Source of the DNA: Microbulbifer variabilis | GTDB taxonomy: Bacteria; Pseudomonadota; Gammaproteobacteria; Pseudomonadales; Cellvibrionaceae | Direction: 5' to 3' | DNA length: 64,000 nt | Assembly (NCBI RefSeq): GCF_023716485.1 | Contig: NZ_CP092418.1 | Coordinates: 4,687,001 to 4,751,000 of the forward strand | Part shown: positions 46,363 through 55,066 of the stretch, piece after piece | Numbering within the stretch: the first letter of the stretch is position 1 | Layout: every line of letters starts with the position of its first letter | Notes under the pieces: model-generated | Seen by the model: the letters and a program-made list of their open reading frames with translations, nothing else | What the model was told of the DNA's origin: nothing | Databases searched by the model: none | Position numbers and translations under genes: made by a program

Positions 46363-47044
46363 TGAGTTACTACACAGCCCGCTGTTTGCCCTGCCATTGA
46401 GTTGTGGTGCCTTCTGGTTTGGGGTGCTGCTGTACCGACGCACGGGTACGGTACTGCTACACCCGATAATCACCGCAAGTCTGCTAGTTTTCGCAGCTCT
46501 CTATAGCCTGGATATCCCCTACCGCGACTACCAGGATGCCAGCGGTTTACTCTACGTCTTACTGGGTCCGGCCGTAGTCGCGCTGGCCGTACCGCTGAAA
46601 CAAAACCTGACAGTGATTCGCCGCGCTGGCTGGCCTCTGCTGGTAACCATCGCCATCGGAGCCCTGTTAGCCCCCGCGGTTGCCGTGGGGATCGCACTTT
46701 TACTCGGAATGGGGAAGTCTGTACTACTCGCCCTTAGTGGAAAATCCATTACCACACCCATCGCACTGGCACTGGCTGAAAAGATTCACGCAACCTTAAG
46801 CTTAACCGCGGCAATTGTGGTGCTCACTGGAGTATTCGGAGCCCTGGCTGGGCCGCCGCTGGTACGCCGCCTGGGTATTCGCGACGAGCGGATTCTCGGG
46901 GTGGTGCTCGGCATCAATGCCCATGCTGTGGGTACGGCACGCGCACTGGAAATCAGCGCACTTTGCGGTGCCTGCGCCGCCCTCGCTATGGGGCTCTGTG
47001 GCGCCTTAAGCGCGCTATTGTTACCGCTAATTATCGCCCCCTGA
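46355..47044 (+). CDS. LrgB/CidB-family membrane protein
   Basis: 229 residues with about six membrane helices. The family signature is seen in SGKSITTPIALALAEKIHA and GILGVV-like turns (RILGVVLGINAHAVGTARAL). It is the partner of the upstream LrgA-type protein, to which it is coupled by an eight-base overlap. Some LrgAB-type pairs carry pyruvate or glycolate; the role here is unknown. Confidence 0.9.
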   Translation: MSSELLHSPLFALPLSCGAFWFGVLLYRRTGTVLLHPIITASLLVFAALYSLDIPYRDYQDASGLLYVLLGPAVVALAVPLKQNLTVIRRAGWPLLVTIAIGALLAPAVAVGIALLLGMGKSVLLALSGKSITTPIALALAEKIHATLSLTAAIVVLTGVFGALAGPPLVRRLGIRDERILGVVLGINAHAVGTARALEISALCGACAALAMGLCGALSALLLPLIIAP

Positions 47045-47220
47045 GTCACCTGCCGACGCGAGCAGTGAAATTCACACAGCCGTCACAGCATTCTGACGTA
47101 CTTTGCGCCTGACTCCTTGCTGCCGGCGGGGGAATCTCCTATCTTCCTAAGGGCCTTCGAGATCAGCAAAAAGCTAATAAGCTGCCACTGCAGCAACAGT
47201 AACAAAAGGACATCTTGGCG

Positions 47221-47688
47221 ATGCTGGAAAATTGCAAGTCGGCGCGGGAGCGCTGGGGTGGTGTCAGCGAAATTATTGACCGCTGGCTTCAGTCACGACA
47301 AAACCTATTAGTGAGTTTCTACCACCTCTCCGAAAAAAAGGAATTCAGCGAGGATGACCCTGAAACCGAAGACCGTGTCCGTCAGCTGTGCCAGCTGCTG
47401 GTGGACTATGTGTCGGCCGGTCATTTTGAGGTCTATGAACAACTGATGCGTGAGGGGCAGGCCTTCGATGATAAACAAGGTCTGCAAAAAGCCTGTGAAC
47501 TCTACGATGATATCGATAGAACTACAGATATCGCCGTTGATTTCAACGATAAATATCTGGAGACGGACGATCTTTCCAGCCTGGCACCGGATCTGTCCGA
47601 ACTGGGAGAGGCGCTAGAAACCCGCTTTAGCTCCGAAGACAGAATGATCGCCCTGTTACACACCGCTCACAAAAATCGGATTGCTTAG
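47221..47688 (+). CDS. rsd: Regulator of sigma-70 (Rsd/AlgQ family anti-sigma factor)
   Basis: 155 residues, all-helical. LLVSFYHLSEKKEF, then LVDYVSAGHFEVYEQLM, is the Rsd/AlgQ core that grips region 4 of the housekeeping sigma factor. It frees RNA polymerase for alternative sigma factors in stationary phase. The ATG at 47221 has AGGA ten bases upstream; the TTG at 47215 is an alternative. The order rsd/algQ, FKBP, algP-like matches P. aeruginosa PA5255-PA5253. Confidence 0.92.
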   Translation: MLENCKSARERWGGVSEIIDRWLQSRQNLLVSFYHLSEKKEFSEDDPETEDRVRQLCQLLVDYVSAGHFEVYEQLMREGQAFDDKQGLQKACELYDDIDRTTDIAVDFNDKYLETDDLSSLAPDLSELGEALETRFSSEDRMIALLHTAHKNRIA

Positions 47689-47848
47689 CACAACCACCTC
47701 CTGTTGCATGCAATTTTTCTTTGCCCAGGGACTCCTATTTTCTGCTCGCCTTCACTCGCCGGCTGACGACCAGTTAGCCGGAATATATCTGCGAATGCAT
47801 TTAATCTTTAAATAAAACCAGGTAGCCAAGCGAAATAAATTCAAGCAC

Positions 47849-47878
47849 AAAAAAAGGGCGCCTATTGGCGCCCTTTTT
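47849..47878. terminator. Bidirectional rho-independent terminator between rsd and the FKBP gene
   Basis: GGGCGCC (47856-47862), loop TATT, GGCGCCC (47867-47873). There is an A run on the left and a T run on the right. Confidence 0.9.
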
Positions 47879-47900
47879 CAGTAAAGTTCGAAAAGTCAGA

Positions 47901-48689
47901 TTATTCAGATGGAGCTTCTTCTTTCTTTTCTTCTTTTTTCTCGGAACCCTCATCACCAGCAACATTTGCTTTGTGCAGTTCCACTTCAAAAATCAGAGTG
48001 GCATTGGGGCCAATTTTACCGCCTGCACCACCGGGACCGTAAGCAAGCTCAGAGGGGATATAAAGTTCCCACTTGGAGCCTTCTTTCATCAGTTGCAGAG
48101 CTTCTGTCCAGCCCTTGATTACCCCGTTTACCGGAAACTGAACCGGCTCACCGCGCGCGTAAGAGCTGTCGAACTCCTCACCGTTAATCAGGGTACCTTT
48201 GTAATCAACTTCAACGGTGCTGGTAGCGCTTGGCTTGCTGCCGCTACCCTCTTTAATCACTTTATACTGCAGGCCAGAATCAGTGGTGACTACACCATCT
48301 TTCTTCGCGTTCTCTTCGAGGAAAGTCTTGCCTTCCTGCATATTTTTGTCGGCGCTCTCTTTAAATTCTTTCTCCTGCTGAGCCAGCATTTCCTGCTGTT
48401 TCTTCTGCATCTGCTCCTGGAAAGCGGCAATAGTCTGCTGCTTTTCTTCATCGGACAAGCGATCCTCGCGGCCACTGGCAACGTCGTTCAGTGCCATCGC
48501 AACCACTTTGGGATCCAGCTGCACATCTTGAGCCTTTAGGCGCTTAGCCATATCTTCGGCAATGATGTAGCTGACCTTCTTCTCCTGAGTGTCCAGGGCA
48601 ACTTCTTTTTCCTGCTTCTGTCCCTGTTCGTTACAGCCGGTCAGCGCCAGGCCAAGGGCAATTGCTGCAGCCAAAGGGTATTTATTCAT
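47901..48689 (-). CDS. FKBP-type peptidyl-prolyl cis-trans isomerase lipoprotein (FkpA/Mip-like)
   Basis: 262 residues from ATG 48689. A signal peptide with lipobox ALTGC is followed by an N-terminal helical dimerisation domain (about 30-130, rich in Gln, Lys and Glu). The FKBP domain (about 140-240) has [19 protein letters not shown] and [20 protein letters not shown]. The tail is Lys/Glu-rich. It catalyses proline isomerisation and acts as an envelope chaperone. It corresponds to P. aeruginosa PA5254 by position. Confidence 0.93.
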   Translation of the reverse strand: MNKYPLAAAIALGLALTGCNEQGQKQEKEVALDTQEKKVSYIIAEDMAKRLKAQDVQLDPKVVAMALNDVASGREDRLSDEEKQQTIAAFQEQMQKKQQEMLAQQEKEFKESADKNMQEGKTFLEENAKKDGVVTTDSGLQYKVIKEGSGSKPSATSTVEVDYKGTLINGEEFDSSYARGEPVQFPVNGVIKGWTEALQLMKEGSKWELYIPSELAYGPGGAGGKIGPNATLIFEVELHKANVAGDEGSEKKEEKKEEAPSE

Positions 48690-49144
48690 GGGTGTTGTCT
48701 CTTTGTCCGTATTGCGTTTATAGATTCGCGCTTGACCTTGGTCCAACGCCAACAGCGGTATTTCAAGCAACTCTGTTCCGGCCCTAAGCCACCAGGCGCA
48801 CAGTTTCCGCCAGTGCGCCCAAGTCTAACCCAAGGCGACTCCCAGTGCATACTGATGACGCGCACACTGTGCAGGACACCACATTCCCCTTGCAGGTTCC
48901 AGCCGCTTCACAAAAAATCTGCAGACAACGCTTTTTTCGCAGTACACGGCATACATTTTTTTTAAAAACAGCGCTATTATCGGCCAGTAACCGGTTATTG
49001 TTCTGGACTGTTTGAAGTGCTTTTCAGTTTGGGGCAGTGCGCGGTGCGCATATCTCTTGCTAGAGCGGTATCCATCGTATTTAAAGGAAGAAGAGCGCAC
49101 TATCCGGAAGTGCCAATCGATAATAAACGTCAGGACATTTACTC
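48690..49144. other. Intergenic stretch between the divergent FKBP and AlgP-like genes
   Basis: 455 bases, carrying a good leftward promoter for the FKBP gene (48717-48746). Further right there are homopolymer T and A runs (48951-48966) and an AT-rich stretch before the AlgP-like gene. No coding frame is convincing. Confidence 0.5.
48717..48746 (-). promoter_or_regulatory. Sigma-70-type promoter for the FKBP lipoprotein
   Basis: Read leftward: TTGGAC (48746-48741), an 18-base spacer, TATAAA (48722-48717). It lies 28 bases before the start codon. Confidence 0.6.
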
Positions 49145-50083
49145 ATGGCTGCCAAACCAAAAGCTGTCAATCCGGTTGCAGAGCTGGAAGCACAAATTTC
49201 CAAACTCGCCGCAAAACTGGACAAAGCCCGCAATAAGAAAATCACCGATGCCGGTAAAGCGGTACTCAAGGCCGGAAAAAACCTGACCTCAGCAAAAGAC
49301 AAGCTGAGTAAGGCAAAGGACAAGCTGGGTGAAGCCCGCGCTAAGGCGAAAACCACCAAGACGCCCGCAGCTCTAAAGCGTGTGGAAACCGCTAAAAGCA
49401 ATGTAGAGAAATTTAACGAGGTATTTCAACAGGCTAAGCAAGCTGCTGCCGACGCCAAGTATCTGCAAGCCAGAGCCAAAGCAGAGCTCAAAGCGGCGGA
49501 AACCGTACGTAAAGTCGCAGCTAAAACGGAAAAAGAGCTGCTTAAGATTCAACCTAAGGCGAAAAAACCCACCGCCACTAAGCAAGCCACTAGTAAAACC
49601 TCTGGTAAGTCTGTAAAAGCTGGCACGGCAAAATCTACGAGAAAGACGGTAGCAGCAAAGGCCAGCGAAAAGAAAGCTGCTGCGAAAAAGACGAGCACTG
49701 CTAAACCATCAAAGAAGGCAGCAGTTAGTAGCACAAAGAAAACCGCTACCAAGCCGGTAAAAACTACCACCGCGAGCAAGCAAAAAGTAGCAAAACCCGC
49801 CAGCAAGAAAGCTACCCAACCTAAAGCCGCAACAGCGACAAAAACTTCTGAAGTTGCTAAACCTGAGCAGGTAAAGGCCAAAGAAGGAAAGCCGCAACAG
49901 GAAAAACCCAAGCAAGCCGCACCCAGTGAAAGCAAAATTCAGGAAAAACCCACTGAAGAAGCAAAGAACCTGGCATCTGATGAGCAGCAAAAACCACTGG
50001 AGCAAACTCCACCAGCACCATCGATTACGCCAACTACACCGGCCAATAGCCTGTTTTCCACAGAGGGTCACCGTGGCGAATAG
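49145..50083 (+). CDS. algP: AlgP-like lysine/alanine-rich histone-H1-like protein
   Basis: 312 residues. The N-terminus (about 1-130) is an Ala/Lys-rich coiled-coil-like region (VAELEAQISKLAAKLDKA and repeated SKAKDKL units). The middle (about 138-240) is a basic, H1-like tail of Lys, Ala, Thr and Ser, and the last 70 residues turn acidic and Pro/Gln-rich. It is probably a DNA-binding, nucleoid-associated protein. It holds the place of P. aeruginosa AlgP (PA5253) but lacks its regular KPAA array. Confidence 0.75.
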   Translation: MAAKPKAVNPVAELEAQISKLAAKLDKARNKKITDAGKAVLKAGKNLTSAKDKLSKAKDKLGEARAKAKTTKTPAALKRVETAKSNVEKFNEVFQQAKQAAADAKYLQARAKAELKAAETVRKVAAKTEKELLKIQPKAKKPTATKQATSKTSGKSVKAGTAKSTRKTVAAKASEKKAAAKKTSTAKPSKKAAVSSTKKTATKPVKTTTASKQKVAKPASKKATQPKAATATKTSEVAKPEQVKAKEGKPQQEKPKQAAPSESKIQEKPTEEAKNLASDEQQKPLEQTPPAPSITPTTPANSLFSTEGHRGE

Positions 50084-50257
50084 GCGCTCCTAATACTTTG
50101 TAAACAGATTGGCACCCGGCCGGTTCTATTAGGGTGGGTGCCAAGTAGCCAGTCCATTACGGTGTAATTTATTGGAAGTATGGGGTTAGTAGTAGGTAGA
50201 AACCTTCCAATTTTATTGGCAGCACACTGTGTTTGCTAAGGCCGCTGCCTGAAAAAT

Positions 50258-50758
50258 TCAGACGGCATCCAGATTTTCGACCGAAGCCATAAAGCTCTCA
50301 ATTAGACCTGCCCAGTGAACCTGATCTTTTTGTAAAAGCCCATATTGCTGCCCCGCAAGCTGTAGCGCAGGCTTATCTCCCGGCCATGCCTCCAGGCAAA
50401 TTTTCCAAAGTGCCGCCAGCTGCAAGCGTTCCAAGTTCAATTCATAACGCTTACACATTTCGTACACACGCACTGTATGAGGGCGAAAGCGCCCTAGTAA
50501 GCGACGCAGGTGGCGCACACTGATAATCATTCTACGACGCGGTGCCAAACCGCGATCAGCCACACGCCACCCCTCCTCACTCAACTGGTGTCCACAAACC
50601 GCTGCATAGCTAGCCCAAAGCATTAAACACACGTCGGCCCCCTTCGTGTCCTGGCAGTCGAGCAAGAAGTCTTCAACCCCTTGATGACGATAGAAGTCCA
50701 GACTGAACTGCCACAGTGGGTTTTCCTTGGAAGAGGATGGAGGTGTGCTATCTGTCAC
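50258..50758 (-). CDS. TIGR02444-family protein
   Basis: 166 residues, mainly helical. NPLWQFSLDFYRHQGVEDFLLDCQD and GADVCLMLWASY (in that order) match what I know as TIGR02444, a gammaproteobacterial family of unknown role found beside the YheS-type ABC-F gene and algP. It is divergent from the ABC-F gene across 109 bases. Confidence 0.85.
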   Translation of the reverse strand: MTDSTPPSSSKENPLWQFSLDFYRHQGVEDFLLDCQDTKGADVCLMLWASYAAVCGHQLSEEGWRVADRGLAPRRRMIISVRHLRRLLGRFRPHTVRVYEMCKRYELNLERLQLAALWKICLEAWPGDKPALQLAGQQYGLLQKDQVHWAGLIESFMASVENLDAV

Positions 50759-50867
50759 GTTAAAATCCAGGCCCTTTGCGGTTCGGCGCGCTCAAGCGGC
50801 GGCGAATACGTACAAATACGTCGAATAGCCTAGCATTCATCGGCCTGTTCATAAGAGGTTTTTTCCA

Positions 50868-52784
50868 GTGATTAATTTGCAAGGTGTCTCCCTGCATCGA
50901 GGCGAGCGCGACCTGCTAAACGGTGCAGACTGCCGTATATTCCCCGGCCACAAGGTGGGAATTATCGGCGCGAATGGCTGTGGTAAGTCAACGCTGTTTA
51001 AGTTGCTACTGGGTCAACTGGAAAGCGACGCTGGACAGGTGGATATCCCCGGTGGCTGGCGAATTGCCCATATGGCCCAGGAGGTGGAGGCTAGCGATCA
51101 GTCGGCCCTCGACTATGTACTCGACGGCGATCGGGAACTGCGCAACCTGCAAGACCAGCTCAAAAAGGCTGAAACCAGCGGGGAATCCGATGGCCACAAA
51201 CTGGCTGAGCTGCACGAGCGTATGGCCAGCATCGACGGCTATAGCGGGCCCGCGCGTGCCGCACAGTTACTCGACGGCCTGGGTTTTGCGCACGCGGAAC
51301 AACAGCGCCCGGTGCGCAGCTTTTCCGGTGGCTGGCGCATTCGCCTCAATTTGGCTAGAGCATTGATGTGCCCCGCGGATTTGATGCTGCTGGACGAACC
51401 CACCAACCACCTGGATCTAGACGCGACCCTCTGGCTGGAACAGTGGTTACAGCGCTTCCCCGGTACCCTGTTAATTATTTCCCATGATCGCGATTTCCTC
51501 GATGCAGTGGTTGATGGCATTGTCAGTTTTGAACAGCAAAAACTCGTGCTTTATAGCGGCAACTACAGCGCCTTCGAACGCACACGCGCCGAGCGCTTAG
51601 CCCAGCAACAAATACAATACGAAAAACAGCAATCCGAACGCGCCCACATGGAAGACTTTGTGCGGCGCTTTCGCGCCAAGGCCAGCAAGGCCAAACAGGC
51701 GCAGAGCCGTTTAAAGGCATTGGACCGCATGGCACAAATCGCCCCAGCCCATGTGGACTCACCCTTTCACTTCACCCTGCCATCTGCAGATAAAACTTCC
51801 AATCCGCTGATCGACCTGCGCGAAACTGATATCGGCTACGCCGACAAAGTGGTCGTGAGGAAAGTACAACTGGGTATTCAGCCCGGCCGCCGTATCGGCC
51901 TGCTCGGTCCCAATGGCGCGGGTAAGTCATCGCTAATTAAAACCCTTGCCGGCGAGCTTGCTCCCAAGAGCGGTGAGCGCCAATGTGGCGAACATCTGGC
52001 TATTGGCTATTTTGCCCAACACCAGCTCGAAGCTCTGGATGGCAAGGCCTCTCCTTTATTACACCTGCAACGACTGAGTCCCGAGGCCAGTGAGCAATCT
52101 CTGCGCGACTTCCTCGGCGGATACGGCTTTATTGGCGACCGGGTCTTTGAAACCGTAGCCGGCTTCTCTGGTGGAGAGAAGGCCCGCCTGGCATTGGCGA
52201 TCCTCGCCTGGCAAAAACCCAACCTACTACTGCTCGACGAGCCCACCAACCACCTAGACCTGGAAATGCGCCATGCTCTTACCATGGCCCTGGCTGAGTT
52301 CCCCGGTGCGGTTATTTTGGTATCCCATGATCGCCATCTACTCGCCAATACCGCCGATGAATTTATTCTGGTCGCAAATGGTCGTGCGGAACCCTATCGC
52401 GGTGACCTCGAGGACTACAAACAGTGGCTATTGGGTTTTAACCGGGAAAAGCGGCGTGAGGAAAAATCAGTAGAAAGCGGTGATAATCAGGAAAAACCTG
52501 CAGAAGATAAAAAGGCCCAACGCCGTGCCGCTGCCGCCTTGCGAGAACAACTAAAACCCCTGACCAATAAATTAAAAAATATTGAGCGGCAAATGGCCGC
52601 AACAGAGGAAAAACTTCAAAAAGTTCAAGGCAAGTTGGCCGATGAGCAACTCTACATGGGAGGTCAGCAAGATGAAATTGCACGTCTCAATAAAGAGCAA
52701 ACCGAATATCGCGAAGCTCTCGACCTTCTGGAAATGGAGTGGTTGGAAATTTCTGAGCAACTTGAGCAATTGCGCGGGGAGTAA
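50868..52784 (+). CDS. yheS: ABC-F family ATPase (YheS type)
   Basis: 638 residues. It has two ATP-binding domains: Walker A GANGCGKSTL with signature FSGGWRIRLNLARAL, and Walker A GPNGAGKSSL with signature FSGGEKARLALAIL. Both have LLLDEPTNHLDL. The linker between them (about 240-300, RAKASKAKQAQSRLK) is the ABC-F translation-factor arm, and a coiled-coil C-terminus (about 560-638) follows. It has no membrane segment; these proteins act on ribosomes. The start is GTG 50868, preceded by AGAGG. Confidence 0.94.
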   Translation: MINLQGVSLHRGERDLLNGADCRIFPGHKVGIIGANGCGKSTLFKLLLGQLESDAGQVDIPGGWRIAHMAQEVEASDQSALDYVLDGDRELRNLQDQLKKAETSGESDGHKLAELHERMASIDGYSGPARAAQLLDGLGFAHAEQQRPVRSFSGGWRIRLNLARALMCPADLMLLDEPTNHLDLDATLWLEQWLQRFPGTLLIISHDRDFLDAVVDGIVSFEQQKLVLYSGNYSAFERTRAERLAQQQIQYEKQQSERAHMEDFVRRFRAKASKAKQAQSRLKALDRMAQIAPAHVDSPFHFTLPSADKTSNPLIDLRETDIGYADKVVVRKVQLGIQPGRRIGLLGPNGAGKSSLIKTLAGELAPKSGERQCGEHLAIGYFAQHQLEALDGKASPLLHLQRLSPEASEQSLRDFLGGYGFIGDRVFETVAGFSGGEKARLALAILAWQKPNLLLLDEPTNHLDLEMRHALTMALAEFPGAVILVSHDRHLLANTADEFILVANGRAEPYRGDLEDYKQWLLGFNREKRREEKSVESGDNQEKPAEDKKAQRRAAAALREQLKPLTNKLKNIERQMAATEEKLQKVQGKLADEQLYMGGQQDEIARLNKEQTEYREALDLLEMEWLEISEQLEQLRGE

Positions 52785-52806
52785 CTCGACCGTTTGCCTA
52801 TCAAAA

Positions 52807-52845
52807 TAGCTCCTGGAGGGCATCTTCACCGCCCTCCAGGAGCTA
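52807..52845. repeat. Perfect 15-bp inverted repeat between convergent genes
   Basis: TAGCTCCTGGAGGGC (52807-52821) and GCCCTCCAGGAGCTA (52831-52845) with a 9-base loop. It lacks a T tract. It probably acts as a terminator or an mRNA 3' stabiliser for yheS and the convergent barrel gene. Confidence 0.75.
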
Positions 52846-52872
52846 CCCCGGAAGCCTTTAAAAAGGCATTAG

Positions 52873-53769
52873 CTATCTGCGAATACAGCCATATTCATCC
52901 ACGGCGGTGCCGACTGGTGTATTCGGGCACTGATCGATATAGGCCGGCACGCCATCAAAGTCGATATCCATGGGGCAGCCATCGGGGCCAACATCAACAC
53001 CTACCGGGGTCTGTGGGCACTGATCGGTTGCATCGATAATCCCGTCCGCATCCTCGTCGTACCAAAAGTCCGGGTACTCGATCCACTGGTAGCCAATCGC
53101 AACGCTGGCAAAACCATCCAACCCACCGTGATCCACCCCCTGAAAAAGTCGCACATCCGCACGGGCCTGCCAGCGGGGACCGAGGCTATATTTTATCCCC
53201 AGACCGAGATTGACCATGGTTTGGCGATCATGCCAGTTGCACAGATATCTCCGGTAGGGGTGCCAGTCAGGATATTTATAACCGTGTTTATACCGATATT
53301 TACAGTCGTAACGTTCTATCCCATCCTCGTCCGTGTAATATCTCCTGTAACGTTTTTTCGGCGCTTTATCATAATTAATGCGCATCTCGCCAACGCCAAA
53401 AGCCACATATGGCTGCCAACAAAAATCACCACAGAATTGCCCACCAAATTGGTAGAGGAGGTCCAGGTGGTAATTGTAAATCTCGAGTTTTTCGGGAAAA
53501 TCATCCACTCCAACAATAAAGTAATCGACCACCCCCTCCATCGCCCAGTAGTTGGTCATATTAAATCCCAGGCCACCACCGCCACCGGTGGTATCCTGCA
53601 AAGTCAATCCGTGAAAAGGGGTTCCGTTTAAACGGTCACTGTTAAACCAGTATTTACCGCCATTGGCATAGAGATTGAGGGTACCGACAAAATCGGCCGA
53701 AACATTGCTGACAGAAAAAAGCAATACAGCACCGCAGAGGATTGAAATGGAAGTATGGCATTTACCCAT
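52873..53769 (-). CDS. Outer-membrane beta-barrel with thrombospondin type 3-like repeats, no OmpA C-terminal domain
   Basis: 298 residues. A Sec signal peptide (about 1-25) is followed by an OmpA/OprF-like beta-barrel (about 26-235) with alternating aromatic residues, including a Tyr/Arg/Lys-rich loop (about 145-185). Acidic calcium-binding-type repeats follow: DEDADGIIDATDQCPQTPVG and DIDFDGVPAYIDQCPNTPVG. In OprF-like proteins a peptidoglycan-binding OmpA domain normally comes next; here the protein stops at GCIRR. It is divergent from the ADP-ribosyltransferase-like gene. Confidence 0.8.
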   Translation of the reverse strand: MGKCHTSISILCGAVLLFSVSNVSADFVGTLNLYANGGKYWFNSDRLNGTPFHGLTLQDTTGGGGGLGFNMTNYWAMEGVVDYFIVGVDDFPEKLEIYNYHLDLLYQFGGQFCGDFCWQPYVAFGVGEMRINYDKAPKKRYRRYYTDEDGIERYDCKYRYKHGYKYPDWHPYRRYLCNWHDRQTMVNLGLGIKYSLGPRWQARADVRLFQGVDHGGLDGFASVAIGYQWIEYPDFWYDEDADGIIDATDQCPQTPVGVDVGPDGCPMDIDFDGVPAYIDQCPNTPVGTAVDEYGCIRR

Positions 53770-53971
53770 TACTGACACCGAAATCTTTTTAAAACTATCC
53801 CCCTTTCAATTTTTATTAATTTGATTAACTACTTTAAGTTCAAATTAATTCGATTATCTTTGTGTTATTTGTTCTGCATTTTTAATAAAACTACTATTTA
53901 ATGCCGCGCCCAATATGAAAATCATAGACGGGAAATAAAAAATATACTTATAAACAGCGGAGAGTTAACCG

Positions 53972-54976
53972 ATGCTGGCGCCAAACATAGATAACTACGT
54001 AAGAAACCTGGTTCGCCCAGAGTTGATTCAAACTTCGTGCCGCCCACCAAAAACTATTCGAGAATACGCCACCGATTTTCAACAGAATTCTCGCTGCAGT
54101 TGGAAGTACAGCCGCAGTAAAGATGGACTAACCCGAATTGATCAGTTAGTGACTCAGGCTGCACTGATCCAGACTCTGGATTACACCCGCATATCCAACA
54201 CATCCCAAAGCCTTATAGAGGCAATGTATACCTGGTTGACCGGCTTCAATCCCTCTAACCCGGTACAACAGCTCACCTCGGATGGAATACAGCGACGTCA
54301 AAACGCCATTACCACATTGCTGGGCGGCGCCTATTGCTGGTATCGCCAAGCTAGTGAAGCCGCACTGTCAGAACCTTTGGCTCTGGGCAATATTCAGAAC
54401 CACAATGACATCCCTTTCAATCTGTATCGTTATCGTTTTAGCCGCTCGGGTTTTAACCTGCATATGACACCGGGGCGCCTGTACCGGGGGGATACCCGGC
54501 CGCCGCAAATGCTGTGGCAGTCAGGGGGATTTTTTCCAAAAATGGATAACAACAACCGCCACGACCCCCATCTCGGTAGCGGCGCTTCCTGCCAGGTGAT
54601 ATCCAGCACTGACGATCCCAACGTGGTAGCCCGCTTTGCCTGGCACAACAAAACTTACTGTCCGGTGCGTTACTACTACCTGCACCAAACCGACAGGGTG
54701 GATAAAGCCATCGCCGGATTTGTCTATGAGTTCGACAAAACTGGACATGAATGCGTTGAGGTCGCCAACGTCACCCCCGGTCGTGAGGTAGCCTTCCTGG
54801 CAATACCCAACCAATATATTCGCCGCTTCCGCATGCGCTACTATGCCGGCAGCCAAAACAATATCGTGTTATCGGATTGGATGTACTACAACGAAAACTC
54901 GGTAAGAAATATCCGTATCACCGCAGACAAACAGCGCTGGGAATCTTTCAAGAAGAACTGGCAGCTGTACGTTTAA
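53972..54976 (+). CDS. Putative NAD-dependent ADP-ribosyltransferase with a cholera/pertussis toxin-like domain
   Basis: 334 residues. The C-terminal part (about 168-292) follows the layout of the cholera and pertussis toxin A subunits. LYRGDTRPP (170-178) matches their LYRADSRPP / VYRYDSRPP with NAD-site Arg172. QSGGFFPK (183-190) matches QSGGLMPR. HLGSGASCQV (200-209) parallels the pertussis HLTGRSCQV stretch, and SST (211-213) sits where the STS motif is expected. GFVYEF (249-254) and REVAFLAIP (271-279, catalytic Glu272) follow, with IRRFRMRYYAG parallel to pertussis IRRVTRVYHNG. The first residue of the ExE/QxE pair is Gly270. There is no signal peptide, and the N-terminal 165 residues match nothing I know. 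GGAGAG precedes the ATG. Confidence 0.78.
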   Translation: MLAPNIDNYVRNLVRPELIQTSCRPPKTIREYATDFQQNSRCSWKYSRSKDGLTRIDQLVTQAALIQTLDYTRISNTSQSLIEAMYTWLTGFNPSNPVQQLTSDGIQRRQNAITTLLGGAYCWYRQASEAALSEPLALGNIQNHNDIPFNLYRYRFSRSGFNLHMTPGRLYRGDTRPPQMLWQSGGFFPKMDNNNRHDPHLGSGASCQVISSTDDPNVVARFAWHNKTYCPVRYYYLHQTDRVDKAIAGFVYEFDKTGHECVEVANVTPGREVAFLAIPNQYIRRFRMRYYAGSQNNIVLSDWMYYNENSVRNIRITADKQRWESFKKNWQLYV

Positions 54977-55011
54977 AGAAAGGGTGGGGTACTGCCGTAG
55001 GTGGGGGAGAA

Positions 55012-55030
55012 CGCCGACTTACAGTCGGCG
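55012..55030. terminator. Hairpin after the ADP-ribosyltransferase-like gene
   Basis: CGCCGACT (55012-55019), loop TAC, AGTCGGCG (55023-55030), with only short T content downstream. It lies between convergent genes. Confidence 0.5.
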
Positions 55031-55066
55031 CTTATTGCTAAAACTCTCCAAGTGAAAAATTGGATG

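Noticed and set aside
49550..49860. Repeat array or CRISPR-like pattern in the AlgP-like gene
   Set aside because: The periodicity comes from Lys/Ala/Thr codons in a coding frame; units differ in length and sequence.
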